Shown here: positions 1 through 9,792 of the stretch, piece after piece
Layout of the letters: each line of letters begins with the position of its first letter
Position numbering within the stretch: position 1 is the stretch's first letter
Source of the DNA: Pegoplata infirma
Taxonomy: Eukaryota; Arthropoda; Insecta; Diptera; Anthomyiidae
Length of the DNA: 64,000 bases
Direction: 5' to 3'
Assembly: GCA_963921195.1 (NCBI GenBank)
Contig: OY992537.1
Coordinates: 150,567,341 to 150,631,340 of the forward strand
Program-made: the position numbers and the translations under genes
The notes under the pieces: generated by a model
Told to the model about the DNA's origin: nothing
The model's database searches: none
Seen by the model: the letters and a program-made list of their open reading frames with translations, nothing else

Positions 1-730
1 AACCTTACGTAATAGAAAAATTAATTTCATTGATAATCAAACCTATATACTTCGAATTAAAAAAAGAAGTAATTATAGAGATCACAAAACTACAAAAATT
101 CACGGCGAATTGATTCAGAAGTTTGTTTTGACCACAAGCCTATACCTCAATTTCCTAAAAAGCTTGAACAATCTTTAATAATGTGATGCAGCAACATCCG
201 CTTTAGTTCGTAAATGTATTTATTTAATTTAGGACCAACTTTGAAAAATTTATCAATAATCGATTTTCGTCTTTGCGATTTTTTAAGCTCTAAATAAAGA
301 GAAATGAAATGCCATTACCAAATTTTGTCACAATTTTTGCAAAACCTAAATCTATTTGAAGCTGGACGTAGAAAAAATTGCATACTTCGTGTATCACCCT
401 CATTCTAATTGTTTCAGTTGAAAAAGAAGTTCATATGTTGTTCTGATTTGATTCCTAAGAACATATGCAACAGGTACTTCAAAATCATTAAGCAAAGAAC
501 TGGTGAAAGATGTTTTTATTGTTATTTTGTAGCATTTTTGGAAGTGATTTTAAAAGTACTTCCTACGGAATATGAAGTTCGGCACCTATCGCTACCTTGT
601 ATGTAGTGAAACTACTAATTCTTTTTGAACCACTTCGTTTATTTTTTGCTGGGGAAGTACGAAATTTTAATTTGAAGTACCAAATTTAGTCAATCTTTAA
701 CAAGCAATCAAAGAAGTTTCAAAAAAATAA
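1..730. other. AT-rich DNA with no recognised gene
   Basis: No coding signature, RNA gene or clear repeat structure is visible. A 65-codon open frame at 409-606 lacks any family motif and its composition looks like chance. A short phrase near 127-165 (CCTCAATTTCCTAAAA) recurs inside the hAT-type element near 17710, so part of this stretch may be old repeat. Confidence 0.6.
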
Positions 731-760
731 TTACCCGGCTAAAAATAAATGTGTAGGTTC

Positions 761-920
761 ATATACGCTTATATATAGATCTTTATATGATCATATATGA
801 CATATATGGAAACATATATGTGACCATATATGCAAGAAACGATCCCATATATGTGGTCGTATATAAAATATGTGCCATATATGATATCATATATGGAAAC
901 ATATATGTTATCATAAATGT
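761..920. repeat. Left subterminal ATATATG palindrome array
   Basis: Short palindromic words (ATATGATCATAT, CATATATGG and ACATATATGT variants) are repeated at roughly 15-25 bp spacing directly inside the left TIR. They match in kind the array at the other end, in inverted arrangement. Such arrays can serve as transposase-binding sites or form secondary structure; no function is shown here. Confidence 0.7.
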
Positions 921-1104
921 TAAATTTTAGTGCACGTGTATGAAAATATCAACCGGAATTAAAAGTTTTTTACGATTGAAATTATATTTTATTACCATAT
1001 TTATACCTTAATACCGATTCGTATCAATAATTTAACAAATATTGTTTCCTAGTTGCAAAATATTCTGATTAAAAAAGTTACTTTTACATAAAAAAAATGG
1101 AAAA

Positions 1105-1290
1105 GGTAAGTTTTTATTAATATGTATTTAGAATTATAAAATCATATGTATTATTTTTTTCCAGTTCAATGTCATAACAAGTATAATCGTGGACATTTTA
1201 TTCCAAAACAAGATCATATTCAAAATGAGTAAATGTACATACATATGTCGCAAATACAATAATAGAGTGCTTTGATGTTGAAGAAAATTA
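1105..1290 (+). other. Possible mini-exon and short intron inside the TIR element
   Basis: At 1097-1105 ATGGAAAAG is followed directly by a consensus donor (GTAAGT). About 60 bp downstream a T-rich tract and CCAG precede a frame that stays open for roughly 40 codons (about 1165-1277) with no recognisable domain. This could be a relic of an element gene or simple coincidence in AT-rich DNA. Confidence 0.15.
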
Positions 1291-1775
1291 AACTACGCAG
1301 CTTCGTTAATCTCGTGCAACTTCGTGGAGAGGGAATATGCACCACCATCATGTTTTCACTGCGATTGCAATACTGCAAACTATTTTGAAATCCCTTAATG
1401 TCGCCATAACAAAATGGAAATGATAGATCGTATAAGCAGTTTTGAGGCCGAGTAACGTTAAGCTCACACAACTTGGAGAAAAGGACATATGCACCACCAG
1501 AAATGTTATCACTACGGTTCCAACGCTATAAATTATTTTGAAATCCCTTACTGTAGCAAATAGGAAATGGAAAGAACGTATAAGAAGTTTGAATGCCGAG
1601 TTACTAAAAAATTCAACCATGCGGAGGTACGTTAAGCTCGCTTAACTTAGAGGAGAGGGCATATGCACGACCATAATGTTATCACTACGGTTCCAAAACT
1701 ACAAACTATTTTGAAATCGCTTACTGTCGCCAAAGCAAATCGAAATGAAAAGAACGTATCAGTTTTAAGGTTGAG
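1290..1775. repeat. Three tandem copies of a 150-175 bp repeat
   Basis: Three diverged copies begin near 1290, 1450 and 1622. Each carries the phrases ATATGCACCACC or ATATGCACGACC, TATCACTACGGTTCCAA (or a close variant) and TATTTTGAAATC in the same order, at 153-173 bp spacing. The two minus-strand frames of 83 and 90 codons over this stretch follow the repeat and show no protein family motif. Confidence 0.8.
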
Positions 1776-1860
1776 TAACGATTTGGGAAGGACAACGTCT
1801 TTATACAATTACAAGAAAGCTGTCTATAAGCGAAAGTGACAACCTGGCACATTGTCACGA

Positions 1861-1966
1861 TGATGTAAGTAGAAATAGTTATTATCCCTGTCTTTCAAAT
1901 ATCCTTACAAACATGATGTAAGTAGAAATAGTTTTTATCCCTATCCTTCAAATATTCTTACGAACA
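1861..1966. repeat. Direct repeat pair of about 53 bp
   Basis: Two adjacent copies (1861-1912 and 1914-1966) share TGATGTAAGTAGAAATAGTT, then ATCCCT and a CTTCAAATAT-like phrase, with a few substitutions. They sit inside the 731-3436 element, next to its 155-bp tandem repeat. Confidence 0.85.
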
Positions 1967-2235
1967 TAACCCAGCAAGATAAAATACATACTACTAAATA
2001 TATTGCTTTTAATCGAAGTCTCTTTTGATGCATGCATTTAGTAGCAGCAAGTTCTTTTTTGCTGGAATAAAAAATAAATGTGTAATAATTTTTAATATTT
2101 TTTTCAGATGGATTTCTGAAAGACAATATATCTTTCCTTAAAAAGCATTCCATAGTCTTTAGCATCCAATGAGCTTTAGCATCCCATGGTCTTAACAAAA
2201 TACACTCCAACATGTATGTATGTAACTAGCAGTAT

Positions 2236-2557
2236 AATGTGCGGTTAAATGTGCCGTCGAATGATTTTTGCCGGAGTTGCATGGATGAAGAGGAGTTGCA
2301 AACTATCGAAAACTTTATTTGCCATTGCCCGGCACTTTCTGGTCAGAGACTTGCTTCACTGGGATCTAGGGAGCTGTACGATCTTTCTGATTTGTCGGAT
2401 GTCAAAATTCAATATCTAAGGAGTTTCATAAGAAGCTCAAATTGGTTTAACGACAGGGACTAGTAGGGGAACCTATTACGGTCCCGTGGTATCACAATGG
2501 ACCTCAGAGTCTACGTGTGTTGACGTAAAACGTCAGCAGCCACTTACAACCAAACCA
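2236..2557 (+). mobile_element. 5'-truncated non-LTR retrotransposon with 12-bp TSD
   Basis: A 12-bp direct repeat, AACTAGCAGTAT, flanks the insert at 2224-2235 and 2558-2569. Inside are only the last roughly 75 codons of a retrotransposon ORF2 and a short 3' UTR ending in CAACCAAACCA-type sequence instead of poly(A). Severe 5' truncation with a TSD of this size is the usual product of target-primed reverse transcription. It is nested in the 731-3436 element and is therefore younger than it. Confidence 0.85.
2239..2463 (+). pseudogene. C-terminal fragment of a non-LTR retrotransposon ORF2
   Basis: The 74-residue frame has a Cys-His cluster (CRSC, then HCPAL) followed by a LGSRELYDL-type tail. 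That is the usual end of ORF2 proteins in I, LOA and Jockey-like elements, after RT and any RNase H domain. No catalytic domain remains because the copy begins just upstream. The first Met is only the first in-frame ATG near the truncation point, not a real start. A stop at 2461-2463 ends the frame, followed by about 95 bp of 3' UTR. The clade is uncertain; an I/LOA-like origin is inferred from the tail sequence. Confidence 0.75.
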
Positions 2558-3210
2558 AACTAGCAGTATCTAGCCAATCTTTAAAGGTATATGGTTGCTT
2601 CGTTAAATGACATCCGTGTTATCATTAACCTATTAGCACAAAATGCTATCGTTGGTAATACTTAAATACAATAAAAATTCTAGAAATATCTTAAATATTA
2701 ATATTATTTTATATCCTTTTTCTAGATTTTGATTACAAATATTGTAAAATAGAGGCTTATACCATAACAAAAACGCTAAGTCTGAAGATAATCGGAATTA
2801 ACACTAAAACAAGAAAACACAATGGAAATCAACGTTCCTTTAATAAGCTCTTTGCTCGCATCTTTCGTAATTGATATGAAAAACTTAATAAGTATATAAG
2901 ATCTTTATGTTCAAATTATTTTGTTGACTATCAAAATGTATTCTCATATCTATAAGTTAAATAATTTATTTTTATATGGTCACCAAAAATGCAAACGATA
3001 GTAACTAAAAAATCATCAAACTAAAGGGTTTCATTAAAATATATGAAAACACCAAAATTAATAAAAAAATATTTTTAATTTTAAATTATACTTATGTACA
3101 CCGTTTGCAATTCTGGTGAATATACACATAATAATCTATTACATATAGTTTAAAATGAAAAAAATAAATAAAAAATATGAAAAAGAATGTAAAACAAATT
3201 GAAAACGACA

Positions 3211-3420
3211 TCATATATGATCCCATATATGATTCAATATATTATCCAATATATGATTCAATATATGATCTAATATATGATCACATATATTAGATCATAT
3301 ATGATCGTGTCTTATATAAGCGCCAATTTTGGAATATGGTCATATATGAGACCATATTTGATACTATATATGCTACTGTATATGGTCTCATATATGATAT
3401 CATATATGATAATATACAAC
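3211..3420. repeat. Right subterminal ATATATG palindrome array
   Basis: About ten words of the type TCATATATGAT, CAATATATGAT and CATATATTAGATC precede the right TIR of the 731-3436 element and mirror the left array. The 65-codon frame at 3277-3474 reads through this repeat and is not a gene. Confidence 0.7.
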
Positions 3421-3551
3421 ATTTTTAGCCGGGTAAAAACAAAAAGTATAGTAATGGAGAAAATTACCCAATAAAAAAATATTAGGTTTTAAGAAGCACT
3501 TAAAATAGGAAGCGCATAAAAAGCGCTTACATTTATAACATCTTACGTATG

Positions 3552-3872
3552 CAGCAGTAAAAGCTACTTCGCTGTAAGGTAGAACGGTTCAATGCTTCGG
3601 CTCTCACTTACAGCAAAGCAGTATGTAAGCACTCACAAATTTTGACAGATTTTTTTTTTATTTTAAAAGCAGTAAAGCTGCTTCGCTGTAAGGGAGAATG
3701 GTTTAATGCTTCGACTCTCACTTACAGCGAAGCAGTATGTAAGCACTAACACATTTTAACATTTTTTTTTATTTCAAAGCAGTTATGCTACTTCGCTGAA
3801 GGGGAGAATGGTTTAATGCTTCGTCTCTCGCTTACAGCGAAGCAGCATATAAGCACTAAGAAGTTTTAACGA
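3552..3872. repeat. Three tandem hairpin units of about 112 bp
   Basis: Each unit contains CTACTTCGCTGTAAGG or a close variant, then CTTCGACTCTCACTTACAG and GCGAAGCAG, so it can fold on itself. Units start near 3552, 3667 and 3778 and are separated by T-rich spacers containing ATTTTGACA or TTTTAACA. Confidence 0.85.
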
Positions 3873-4336
3873 ACTTTCTCGATGTTTTAGACGAAGTTAT
3901 TAAAAAGTAACTAGTCAGTTTTATCGTTTATTGTGGTGTCAGCGGACGCAGTCGGCAGATAAAAAGTGAAAAAATATATAATTAATAAATAAATAAACAT
4001 ATTAATTAAAAGCGAACGAATCAATGGTAGTAATTAAATAAACATTAAAAACAAAAAAAAAAATTAACAACGTGTTAAGTATTTATATTAAGTATTTATA
4101 TTAAAAACCCCTTAAATTGTATTTGTGTACGGTATTTTTTTTTTTCATTATTTGCGTTGTGTTTGTTTTTGCTTTGCGTAAAGTGGTGTACAGTTTTTTG
4201 TTGTGTTAAGTTTTGTTTGCGCAAAGTAATTGTGTTTTTTTGTACAACGTTGCAAATTGTTTTTTTAATATTTGGTAATTTGCTGTACATTTTTTTTAAA
4301 TAATATAAATTACATTGCATCTTTTTTAAACGTTTG

Positions 4337-4730
4337 CAGGTTTGTAAGGGGAAATTCTTGATTCCTCCCTTATAAACCTGCTTCGCGAAGGCATGATTTT
4401 ATAAATGCGATCTCCCACTTAAAAGCACATATTGTGCTTAATATATGCTTGAAAAAAGGGATGAATGAAGCGCTTCAAGGAAGCTCTTTTTCAGGCATAA
4501 AATATTAAAAAAATCGTGCTTAATATATGCATGAAAAAAGGGATGAATGAAGCGCTTCAAGGAAGCTCCTTTTCAGGCATGAAATATTAAAAACAAAACC
4601 TGCATATAATGCGCTTTTTGGATCACAAACAAGTGCTTTTTAGTGGGAGATCGCCTTTATAAAATCATGCCTCCGCGAAGCAGGTTTGTAAGGGAGGAAT
4701 CGAGAATTTTCCCTTACAAATCTGCTTCGG
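4337..4730. repeat. Inverted repeat of about 95 bp with two internal direct repeats
   Basis: The arm at 4337-4425 (GCAGGTTTGTAAGG to GCGATCTCCCACTT) pairs with 4633-4730 in reverse complement with few mismatches. Between the arms, a unit of about 80 bp is present twice (about 4430-4508 and 4511-4590), carrying GGGATGAATGAAGCGCTTCA. The result is a large stem with a duplicated loop. Confidence 0.85.
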
Positions 4731-4755
4731 TGTAAGCACAATTTTTTGTTGGGAT

Positions 4756-5084
4756 AATATCGAATGCAGCGAGTGTTATAAAATTCTAGAAAGTGTTTTT
4801 AATTTTGAACAGCATATAATGACTTGCAACATCAGTTGTGAAAGAGATCTTTTCCCTATAGAGGAAACTGAAAATATTATAGAACCAGGGCAAGAAATGA
4901 AATCATCAGAAGATATACCCGAAACTCTAGAAAGTTCTAGAAAAAATGAAATATTATCAGAAGATATAGAAATCCCCGAAACACCAGAGTCATCACAGGA
5001 ATTTTTTTATCCCTAACAACCAGATGGGAATGCCTGCAGAATATTTTTTTGATTCAGACGATAATTTACTAGATTTTAAGTTTT
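4756..5084 (+). pseudogene. Broken coding fragment with a C2HC zinc finger and acidic tail
   Basis: The frame containing the ATG at 4819 is open back into the foldback element. Its first residues form C-x2-C-x12-H-x3-C (Cys at 4765 and 4774, His at 4813, Cys at 4825), a zinc-finger pattern. An acidic, Ser/Pro-rich segment follows with two related blocks (SEDIPETLESS and SEDIEIPETPESS). A stop at 5014-5016 follows a run of T; the next frame continues for about 24 codons (MGMPAEYFFDSDD and beyond) to a stop at 5082-5084, which suggests a one-base indel in the T run. The 5' part is missing, cut at the foldback boundary. Whether this is a host zinc-finger gene or a transposon gene is unknown. Confidence 0.45.
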
Positions 5085-5437
5085 AAAAAACAGTATTTTT
5101 ATAAAAATTTTTATTGTAAAAAATAATAAAATTTTTGCATTTCATGTAAAATTATTATAAAAAATAAAATAATCATAATTTTTAGTTGTAAAAAAATAAT
5201 AAAATAAAAAAATATTCAACATAAAAAAATCTTTGTTTACTCTATATTATGAAAAATAAAATCATCATATTTTTTTTTTAATTTAAGATTTTTATTATAA
5301 ACTTATTTTATTCTTAGCTGATGATGTTTAAACCGATGATTATGATGATGAACTAAAATAAGAAAATCTCGTTACAACTGTATACAACGATTAAAAAAAA
5401 AAACAATTTTTCAATGAAAAAAAAAAACAAATATATA
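5085..5437. other. AT-rich stretch with no gene
   Basis: Dominated by A and T runs with repeated AAAATAATAAAAT-like phrases. Nothing coding or structured was recognised. It separates the zinc-finger fragment from the TA-flanked TIR element. Confidence 0.6.
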
Positions 5438-5445
5438 CACCGAAA

Positions 5446-5870
5446 AAATCTATGCAACATTTTACGAAAAAAAGTTTCGTACTTTGTTTTTTCGTAAAAT
5501 ACACGAAAGTTGACTACATAGTACGAAAAACTTTAGTACTGAATTTCGTATTTTTACGAAAGTAACGAAAATGATTAGTAAATGTTTTTTTCGTAATATT
5601 TACAAATGTTGACTACATATTACGAAAAAAATGGTGTAAAAACTTTTGTAATTTTACGAAAGTAACGAAAAAAAGAATGTAAATTCTTCTTTCGTAAAAT
5701 ATACGAATGTTGACTACATATTACAAAAAAAAGTGTACAGACTTTCGTATTTTTACGAAAATAATTCGTAGAAACTTTTTTCGTAAAATATACGAAAGTG
5801 GACTTTATATTACAAAAAAAAATAATCAAGAATTTTGTAATTTTACGAAACTAATGAAAAAAGAAGAAAT
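5446..5870. repeat. Tandem TTTCGTAAAATATACGAA minisatellite, left end
   Basis: Units of about 105-115 bp contain TTCGTAAAATATACGAA(A/T)GT, GACTACATATTACGAAAAA and a GTAATTTTACGAAA-like phrase, repeated three to four times. The apparent ORFs on both strands here follow the repeat. Confidence 0.8.
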
Positions 5871-5925
5871 CTTTAAATGCATACTTAAAGGGTGTTTTTA
5901 TGCACACCAACTACAGTATTGGGGC

Positions 5926-6420
5926 ATAATCACTTTGTCATTTCGTGTGTAACGCTTCGAGATATCGGTCGGGGACCCCATAAAGTATATATATTATTGA
6001 TCCATGATAGATTCTAAGGCATTCTATTAATGTCCGTGTGTATAAAACACGGATACCATCCAAAATAAAAAAGCTAGACTCCTGAAGTATAGCACGAACA
6101 AGTCTTTTGGTCATCAGCAGGTTAAGTTCGTATGTTCGAATGTGGGCAAAATCGGTCCTGCAAAAAAAATCCCCTTAAAGAACCATCCTCTGAAAAACCT
6201 AATTTTTTTAAAGTGTTTTTTTTTTCATTTTTGTTAAACAAATGAAACATTTTTATGTCAAAAAAATTTTAAATACTGTGCTTCGACCCAGGGGACTAGA
6301 AAATGTCTTGTGGTCGTGGGTATAAAGAATTAATTTCAATAATAACTCTGATAATTTTTTTTAATTATTTGGGATATAAAAGATTCGGCACAGCCGAATT
6401 TAAAGCTCTCGCTTGGTTTC
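5926..6420. repeat. Probable dispersed fly repeat with TTCGGC hairpin
   Basis: It begins with a phrase around CATTTCGTGTGTAACGC, continues through GGGGACCCCATAAAGTATA, and ends near a small hairpin TTCGGC-ACA-GCCGAA (about 6380-6395). I recall similar phrases as common in higher-fly intergenic repeats, possibly Helitron-like or MITE relatives, but cannot confirm this here. There is no ORF. Confidence 0.35.
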
Positions 6421-7199
6421 TATTTATTTTAAGGATCAATTAAAATTTGAGGCTAATCGGATCAAATAAAATTTGAGGATGATATAAGTTTTTTTTACAT
6501 GTGGGGAGGTGGTCCTCCAAAAAAAATCATCTCAACATATCATCATAAGTTCTTGTAGTGTGAACGTATGCTTTATTTATTACAGAAAGAAATGACTTCT
6601 TATTTTGTAGTTGGGTTTTATTTGATTAAAAAAACTTATTACAAAAACATAACTTATAAATAACCTATGAGAAGTTCTAAACATAATCTAGAACTCTCTC
6701 TATGAGTGACTCAGTAGTTTCACTCAATAACTTAAACTTATTCAATGCATTTAGACTTAATTATAACTCCTCCCACATTCTTTCTCTCTGTATTAAAAAT
6801 GCACATGCATATATTGAAGTTTGAACTCTTTCCAAAATCCAAACTCGAAACTAAAAATGAAAGTGTCATTGCACTGCATTTAACAAATCAAAACAAAAAC
6901 AGAGAATTGGGTTATTGGTATCAAAGCGATGACCAAACTCATATATCGAAGTATGACTCAATATTTTGAGGAATTACATGAAAACAAAAATGCATTGAAA
7001 TGTATGCAATTGTAGAAGTCATAGTATTTTCAGTTTTACGCTACACTGTGCGATTATTGAATATGTATTCAATATATATTCATTACAGTAGCCTTAAACA
7101 AAATCACTGTAAATAATGAATGAAATCTTATAAGTCTCTGTTAAGAAGAAACAATTAATTGCTTGGAAATGTTGCTGTCAAAACGTTGTTCTTATTCGT
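6421..7199. other. AT-rich interior of the 5438-7512 element
   Basis: No gene recognised. The 74-codon frame at 6745-6969 has no family motif. Nothing suggests a transposase. Confidence 0.5.
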
Positions 7200-7480
7200 T
7201 TATTTAACGATTTTTTTTTTACAAAAGATTTTCGTAAAAAAAAATATTTCGTTTATTTTACGAAATAATTTCGTAAAACAAAAAAAATATTTCGTTTATT
7301 TTACGAAAATTTTCGTAAAACACAAAAATTTATTGCGTTTATTTTACGAAATTTTTTTGTAAAATACAAAAATAATTTCGTTTATTTTACGAAAAAAATT
7401 CGTGCATTTCGTACATTGTACGCAAGAATTTCGTGGTGCGAAACAACGAAATTTTTCGTACAATGTACGAACGTTTTCGT
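7200..7480. repeat. TTTCGTTTATTTTACGAAA minisatellite, right end
   Basis: Five to six copies of a unit of about 45 bp carry TTTCGTTTATTTTACGAAA, followed by AAAACACAAAAA-like spacers. It mirrors in content the left-end array of the same element, as expected of long, degenerate subterminal repeats. Confidence 0.8.
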
Positions 7481-7514
7481 ACATAAGTATAAGGCAGGAA
7501 TTTTTTTCGGTGTA

Positions 7515-8058
7515 GTAATTTAAAAAAAAAAATGTATTCAAAACACCAAAATATATTTCTTATATAAAATTCATAAATTTTAAATAAAAAATATCATTGT
7601 GTTTTAAAAAAAGTATTATTGTTTTTTATTAACAAACAAAATCTATACCCTATATCATGAAAAATAAAAAACGATCTAGAAAAAAAGAAATCTCATAATC
7701 AAAAATCTCAATTTTTCATAAATTTTAAAATTTTACTCTCTTACTTTATGAAAATAACAAAATTTTCATCATTTCATATAGATTTATGTTCAACATAGAA
7801 AACATATCTTTATCATGAAAAAAATATCACTCAAATCATTTAATGATAAAAAATTTATTTAAAAATTTTATCAAAAATAAAAAAAAAAATACTTAAAACA
7901 AAACAACAAAATATTTTTCTTACATAAAATTCAAAATAATAATTTTATTTTTCCAATTCTAATAACTGACCATACTCAATATCTTGAAATGCAAACTAGT
8001 ATTCAATGTTCTACCATATATAACAAAAATAAAAATAATGCCGCGTTACATTAAATAT
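7515..8058. other. AT-rich flank of the Gypsy element
   Basis: No coding or structured feature recognised; mostly A and T runs. The last four bases (ATAT, 8055-8058) are the left copy of the Gypsy target duplication. Confidence 0.6.
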
Positions 8059-8210
8059 TGTAACGAAACGAAAGGAAACACGTTTGTTCTATTTGGAATT
8101 TTATCACAAAAGACAAATTTTATTGAAGTTAAACTAAAAAGACAAGTAAATTTGTTCAAATTATTGATTTTATAAAAACACTTTACATTTAACAGGGAGA
8201 CTTCGCAACA
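8059..8210 (-). repeat. 3' LTR of the Gypsy element
   Basis: 152 bp, TGTAACG to CAACA on the plus strand, nearly identical to 13150-13300. It is the 3' LTR because the coding strand is minus. An identical short LTR on each side is the main evidence for the element boundaries. Confidence 0.95.
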
Positions 8211-8223
8211 TTCTTCTCTCCTT
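8211..8223 (-). promoter_or_regulatory. Polypurine tract (plus-strand primer)
   Basis: On the minus strand AAGGAGAGAAGAA lies directly against the 3' LTR, the expected position and composition for the second-strand primer of an LTR retrotransposon. Confidence 0.8.
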
Positions 8224-8236
8224 ATTTATGATCCCC

Positions 8237-8509
8237 TCATGCTGTAGACTCCTCGTGATCACCGTTGTACTTTGCTAGGCGGTCAACATGTATCACTTTC
8301 ATTTTAGAACGCGGGGTCTTTCTGATTCTGTAAACAACGTCGTTTATCCTCTTGATTATCGTGAAGGGACCTTCCCATTTGGGTGTAAATTTGGGACATA
8401 TACCAACGGACCTCTGAGGATTATAAAGCCATACCAAATCTCCTTCATTATATCGCTCCTTTACTTGTATAGTGTCATAACTTAAAATATTTGATTTTGC
8501 AGAAAACAC
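8237..8509 (-). pseudogene. Integrase C-terminal (GPY/F-type) domain, displaced
   Basis: Residues from about 24 (GDLVWLYNPQR) through WEGPFTI to HVDRLAKY are the DNA-binding C-terminal domain typical of Gypsy integrases. The first roughly 20 residues of the frame come from the interrupting inverted segment, so its Met is not real. The rest of the integrase lies at 8722-9753, separated by a 33-bp inverted repeat and about 210 bp of foreign sequence. The frame ends with a stop close to the polypurine tract, as expected for the end of pol. Confidence 0.85.
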
Positions 8510-8725
8510 GTTTAAAGTTTACTGTTGAAACTGGTTTTTAATTGAAAAAGGCCGGTACATAGAAAATGTAATAATGGCGTGTACTCTTCTCAAACGGTGA
8601 CTTTAAAAGATATTAATACGAATTTTTGACACAATATAAAGCATGATATAACGAAAAATTCTGCATCATTAACTCAAAAAACGCATTTTTTGAGTTATGA
8701 CACTATACAAGTAAAGGAGCGATAT
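8450..8725. repeat. 33-bp inverted repeat with spacer interrupting integrase
   Basis: The phrase from ATATCGCTCC to GTCATAACT is present once in each orientation (about 8450-8482 and 8693-8725), with about 210 bp between. The spacer has no integrase homology. This could be a small foldback insert or an inverted duplication made by template switching; one arm appears to include integrase coding sequence, which favours rearrangement. Confidence 0.75.
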
Positions 8726-9792
8726 GACCTAGGAAACGCTTTAATGTCGTAGTTGGTTTTCATTTTATCGCCACTCCGATTAAGATGCACACGAGCTTCT
8801 TCGTGCATTTCATTCAAAGATTCTCTTAACATCTTTCCGTACTCTGTAGAATTCATTGCCGTGGATGGGGGTGTACCGAATAGCATTTCACTGAGTAATC
8901 TAACATTTGACCCAAAGAGCATTTCGCATGGCGATTTTCCCGTCGATTCGTGTACAGCACAACGATACGCTAATAAAAACATCGGTATATGCTCATCCCA
9001 AGTTGACTGATCACCGCCCATAACTTTAGCCAAGAAATTTTCGAGAGTGCGATTGAATCGTTCCACCATTCCATCCGATTGCGGATGCAATGGGGTTGTT
9101 CGCGTCTTCTTTATCGACATCGTTTTGCACATTTCCTGAAACACAGCAGACTCGAAATTTCGTCCCTGATCCGAATGCAGTTCCAGGGGTACCCCAAATC
9201 TAGAAATCCAATTTTTAACTATAACATCCGCCACAGTCACCGCTTCTTGGTTTGGAATTGGATAAACCTCCACCCATTTTGTAAAGTAATCAATTACCAC
9301 AAGGATGTACTTATTACCAGACTTTGACACCGGAAATGGACCAGCTACGTCGACAGCAATACGCTCGTGAGGTGCTCCAACCACATACTTTTTCATTAAT
9401 GCTCTAGTTTTTCGGGACGGTCCTTTAACGGATTCACATTGAGTACAAGTTTTAACAAAATCTTCAACATCCTTATGCAGTTGTAACCAATAGTAATTTT
9501 TACGAATTTTGGCAAGAGTTTTATTTATTCCAAAATGTCCTCCCGGCGAGCCACTGTGCAACTCCTTCAATACATCTTTTTGAAGGGTCATTGGCACTAT
9601 AATTTGAGCAGTGGCCGATTTTCCATTTTCGGACTCCCATTTACGCTTTAGCACCCCATCAACTATAAATAGTGAGTCCCATTGTAGCCAATAAGCTTTT
9701 GTTGTTTTACTATGGCCGGCCACTTCGTCAGCAGTAGGTCTTAAATCCTGCATTTTCCATTGTAAAACAGGCCGACCAAGATTCGGAACTTA
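8722..9792 (-). pseudogene. Gypsy integrase (H2C2 zinc finger and DDE core)
   Basis: The frame shows the H2C2 finger (residue numbers from the Met at 9753: His66, His73, Cys103, Cys106) and the catalytic triad Asp135, Asp195, Glu231, giving the D-x59-D-x35-E spacing of retroviral-type integrases. These enzymes join LTR-ended cDNA to target DNA. Upstream, the same frame is separated from RNase H by a TAA at 9790-9792. Downstream, homology ends near residue 337, where the inverted repeat begins and the frame runs into unrelated sequence. All catalytic residues are intact, but the protein could not be made as one piece. Clade was not assigned. Confidence 0.93.

Larger units (their letters stand above)
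731..3436. mobile_element. 2.7 kb DNA element with 16-bp TIR and ATATATG-rich ends
   Basis: A perfect 16-bp inverted repeat, TTACCCGGCTAAAAAT at 731-746 and its reverse complement at 3421-3436, bounds this stretch. Both ends carry arrays of CATATATG and ATATATGATC palindromes just inside the TIR (761-920 and 3211-3420). No transposase ORF is visible, so it looks non-autonomous. The interior holds a tandem repeat, a direct repeat pair and a nested truncated retrotransposon. The target duplication is not clear because both flanks are A/T runs; TTA or TAA is possible. The superfamily is unassigned. Confidence 0.7.
3468..4753. mobile_element. Foldback-type element with nested hairpins
   Basis: Imperfect termini CCCAATAAAAAAAT (3468-3481) and ATTTTTTGTTGGG (4741-4753) are inverted. 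Inside are three tandem hairpin units (3552-3872) and a second inverted repeat (4337-4425 against 4633-4730). Their stem sequences (CTTCGCTGTAAG, CTTACAGCGAAGCAG) are shared by both sets, which suggests one foldback-type element. No coding capacity is seen: the 74-codon minus-strand frame at 4096-4320 is a T-rich shadow. The target duplication is not resolved. The right end abuts an open coding frame. Confidence 0.6.
5438..7512. mobile_element. 2.1 kb non-autonomous element, CACCGAAAAAA termini, TA flanks
   Basis: A perfect 13-bp inverted repeat, TACACCGAAAAAA at 5436-5448 and its complement at 7502-7514, can be read as a TA duplication plus an 11-bp TIR. Both ends carry arrays built from TTTCGTA and TACGAAA (5446-5870 and 7200-7480). 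No transposase is present. The interior includes a stretch (about 5926-6420) that looks like an independent dispersed repeat. Other MITEs in this window share the CAC-N-A-run terminus and TA flanks. Confidence 0.65.
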
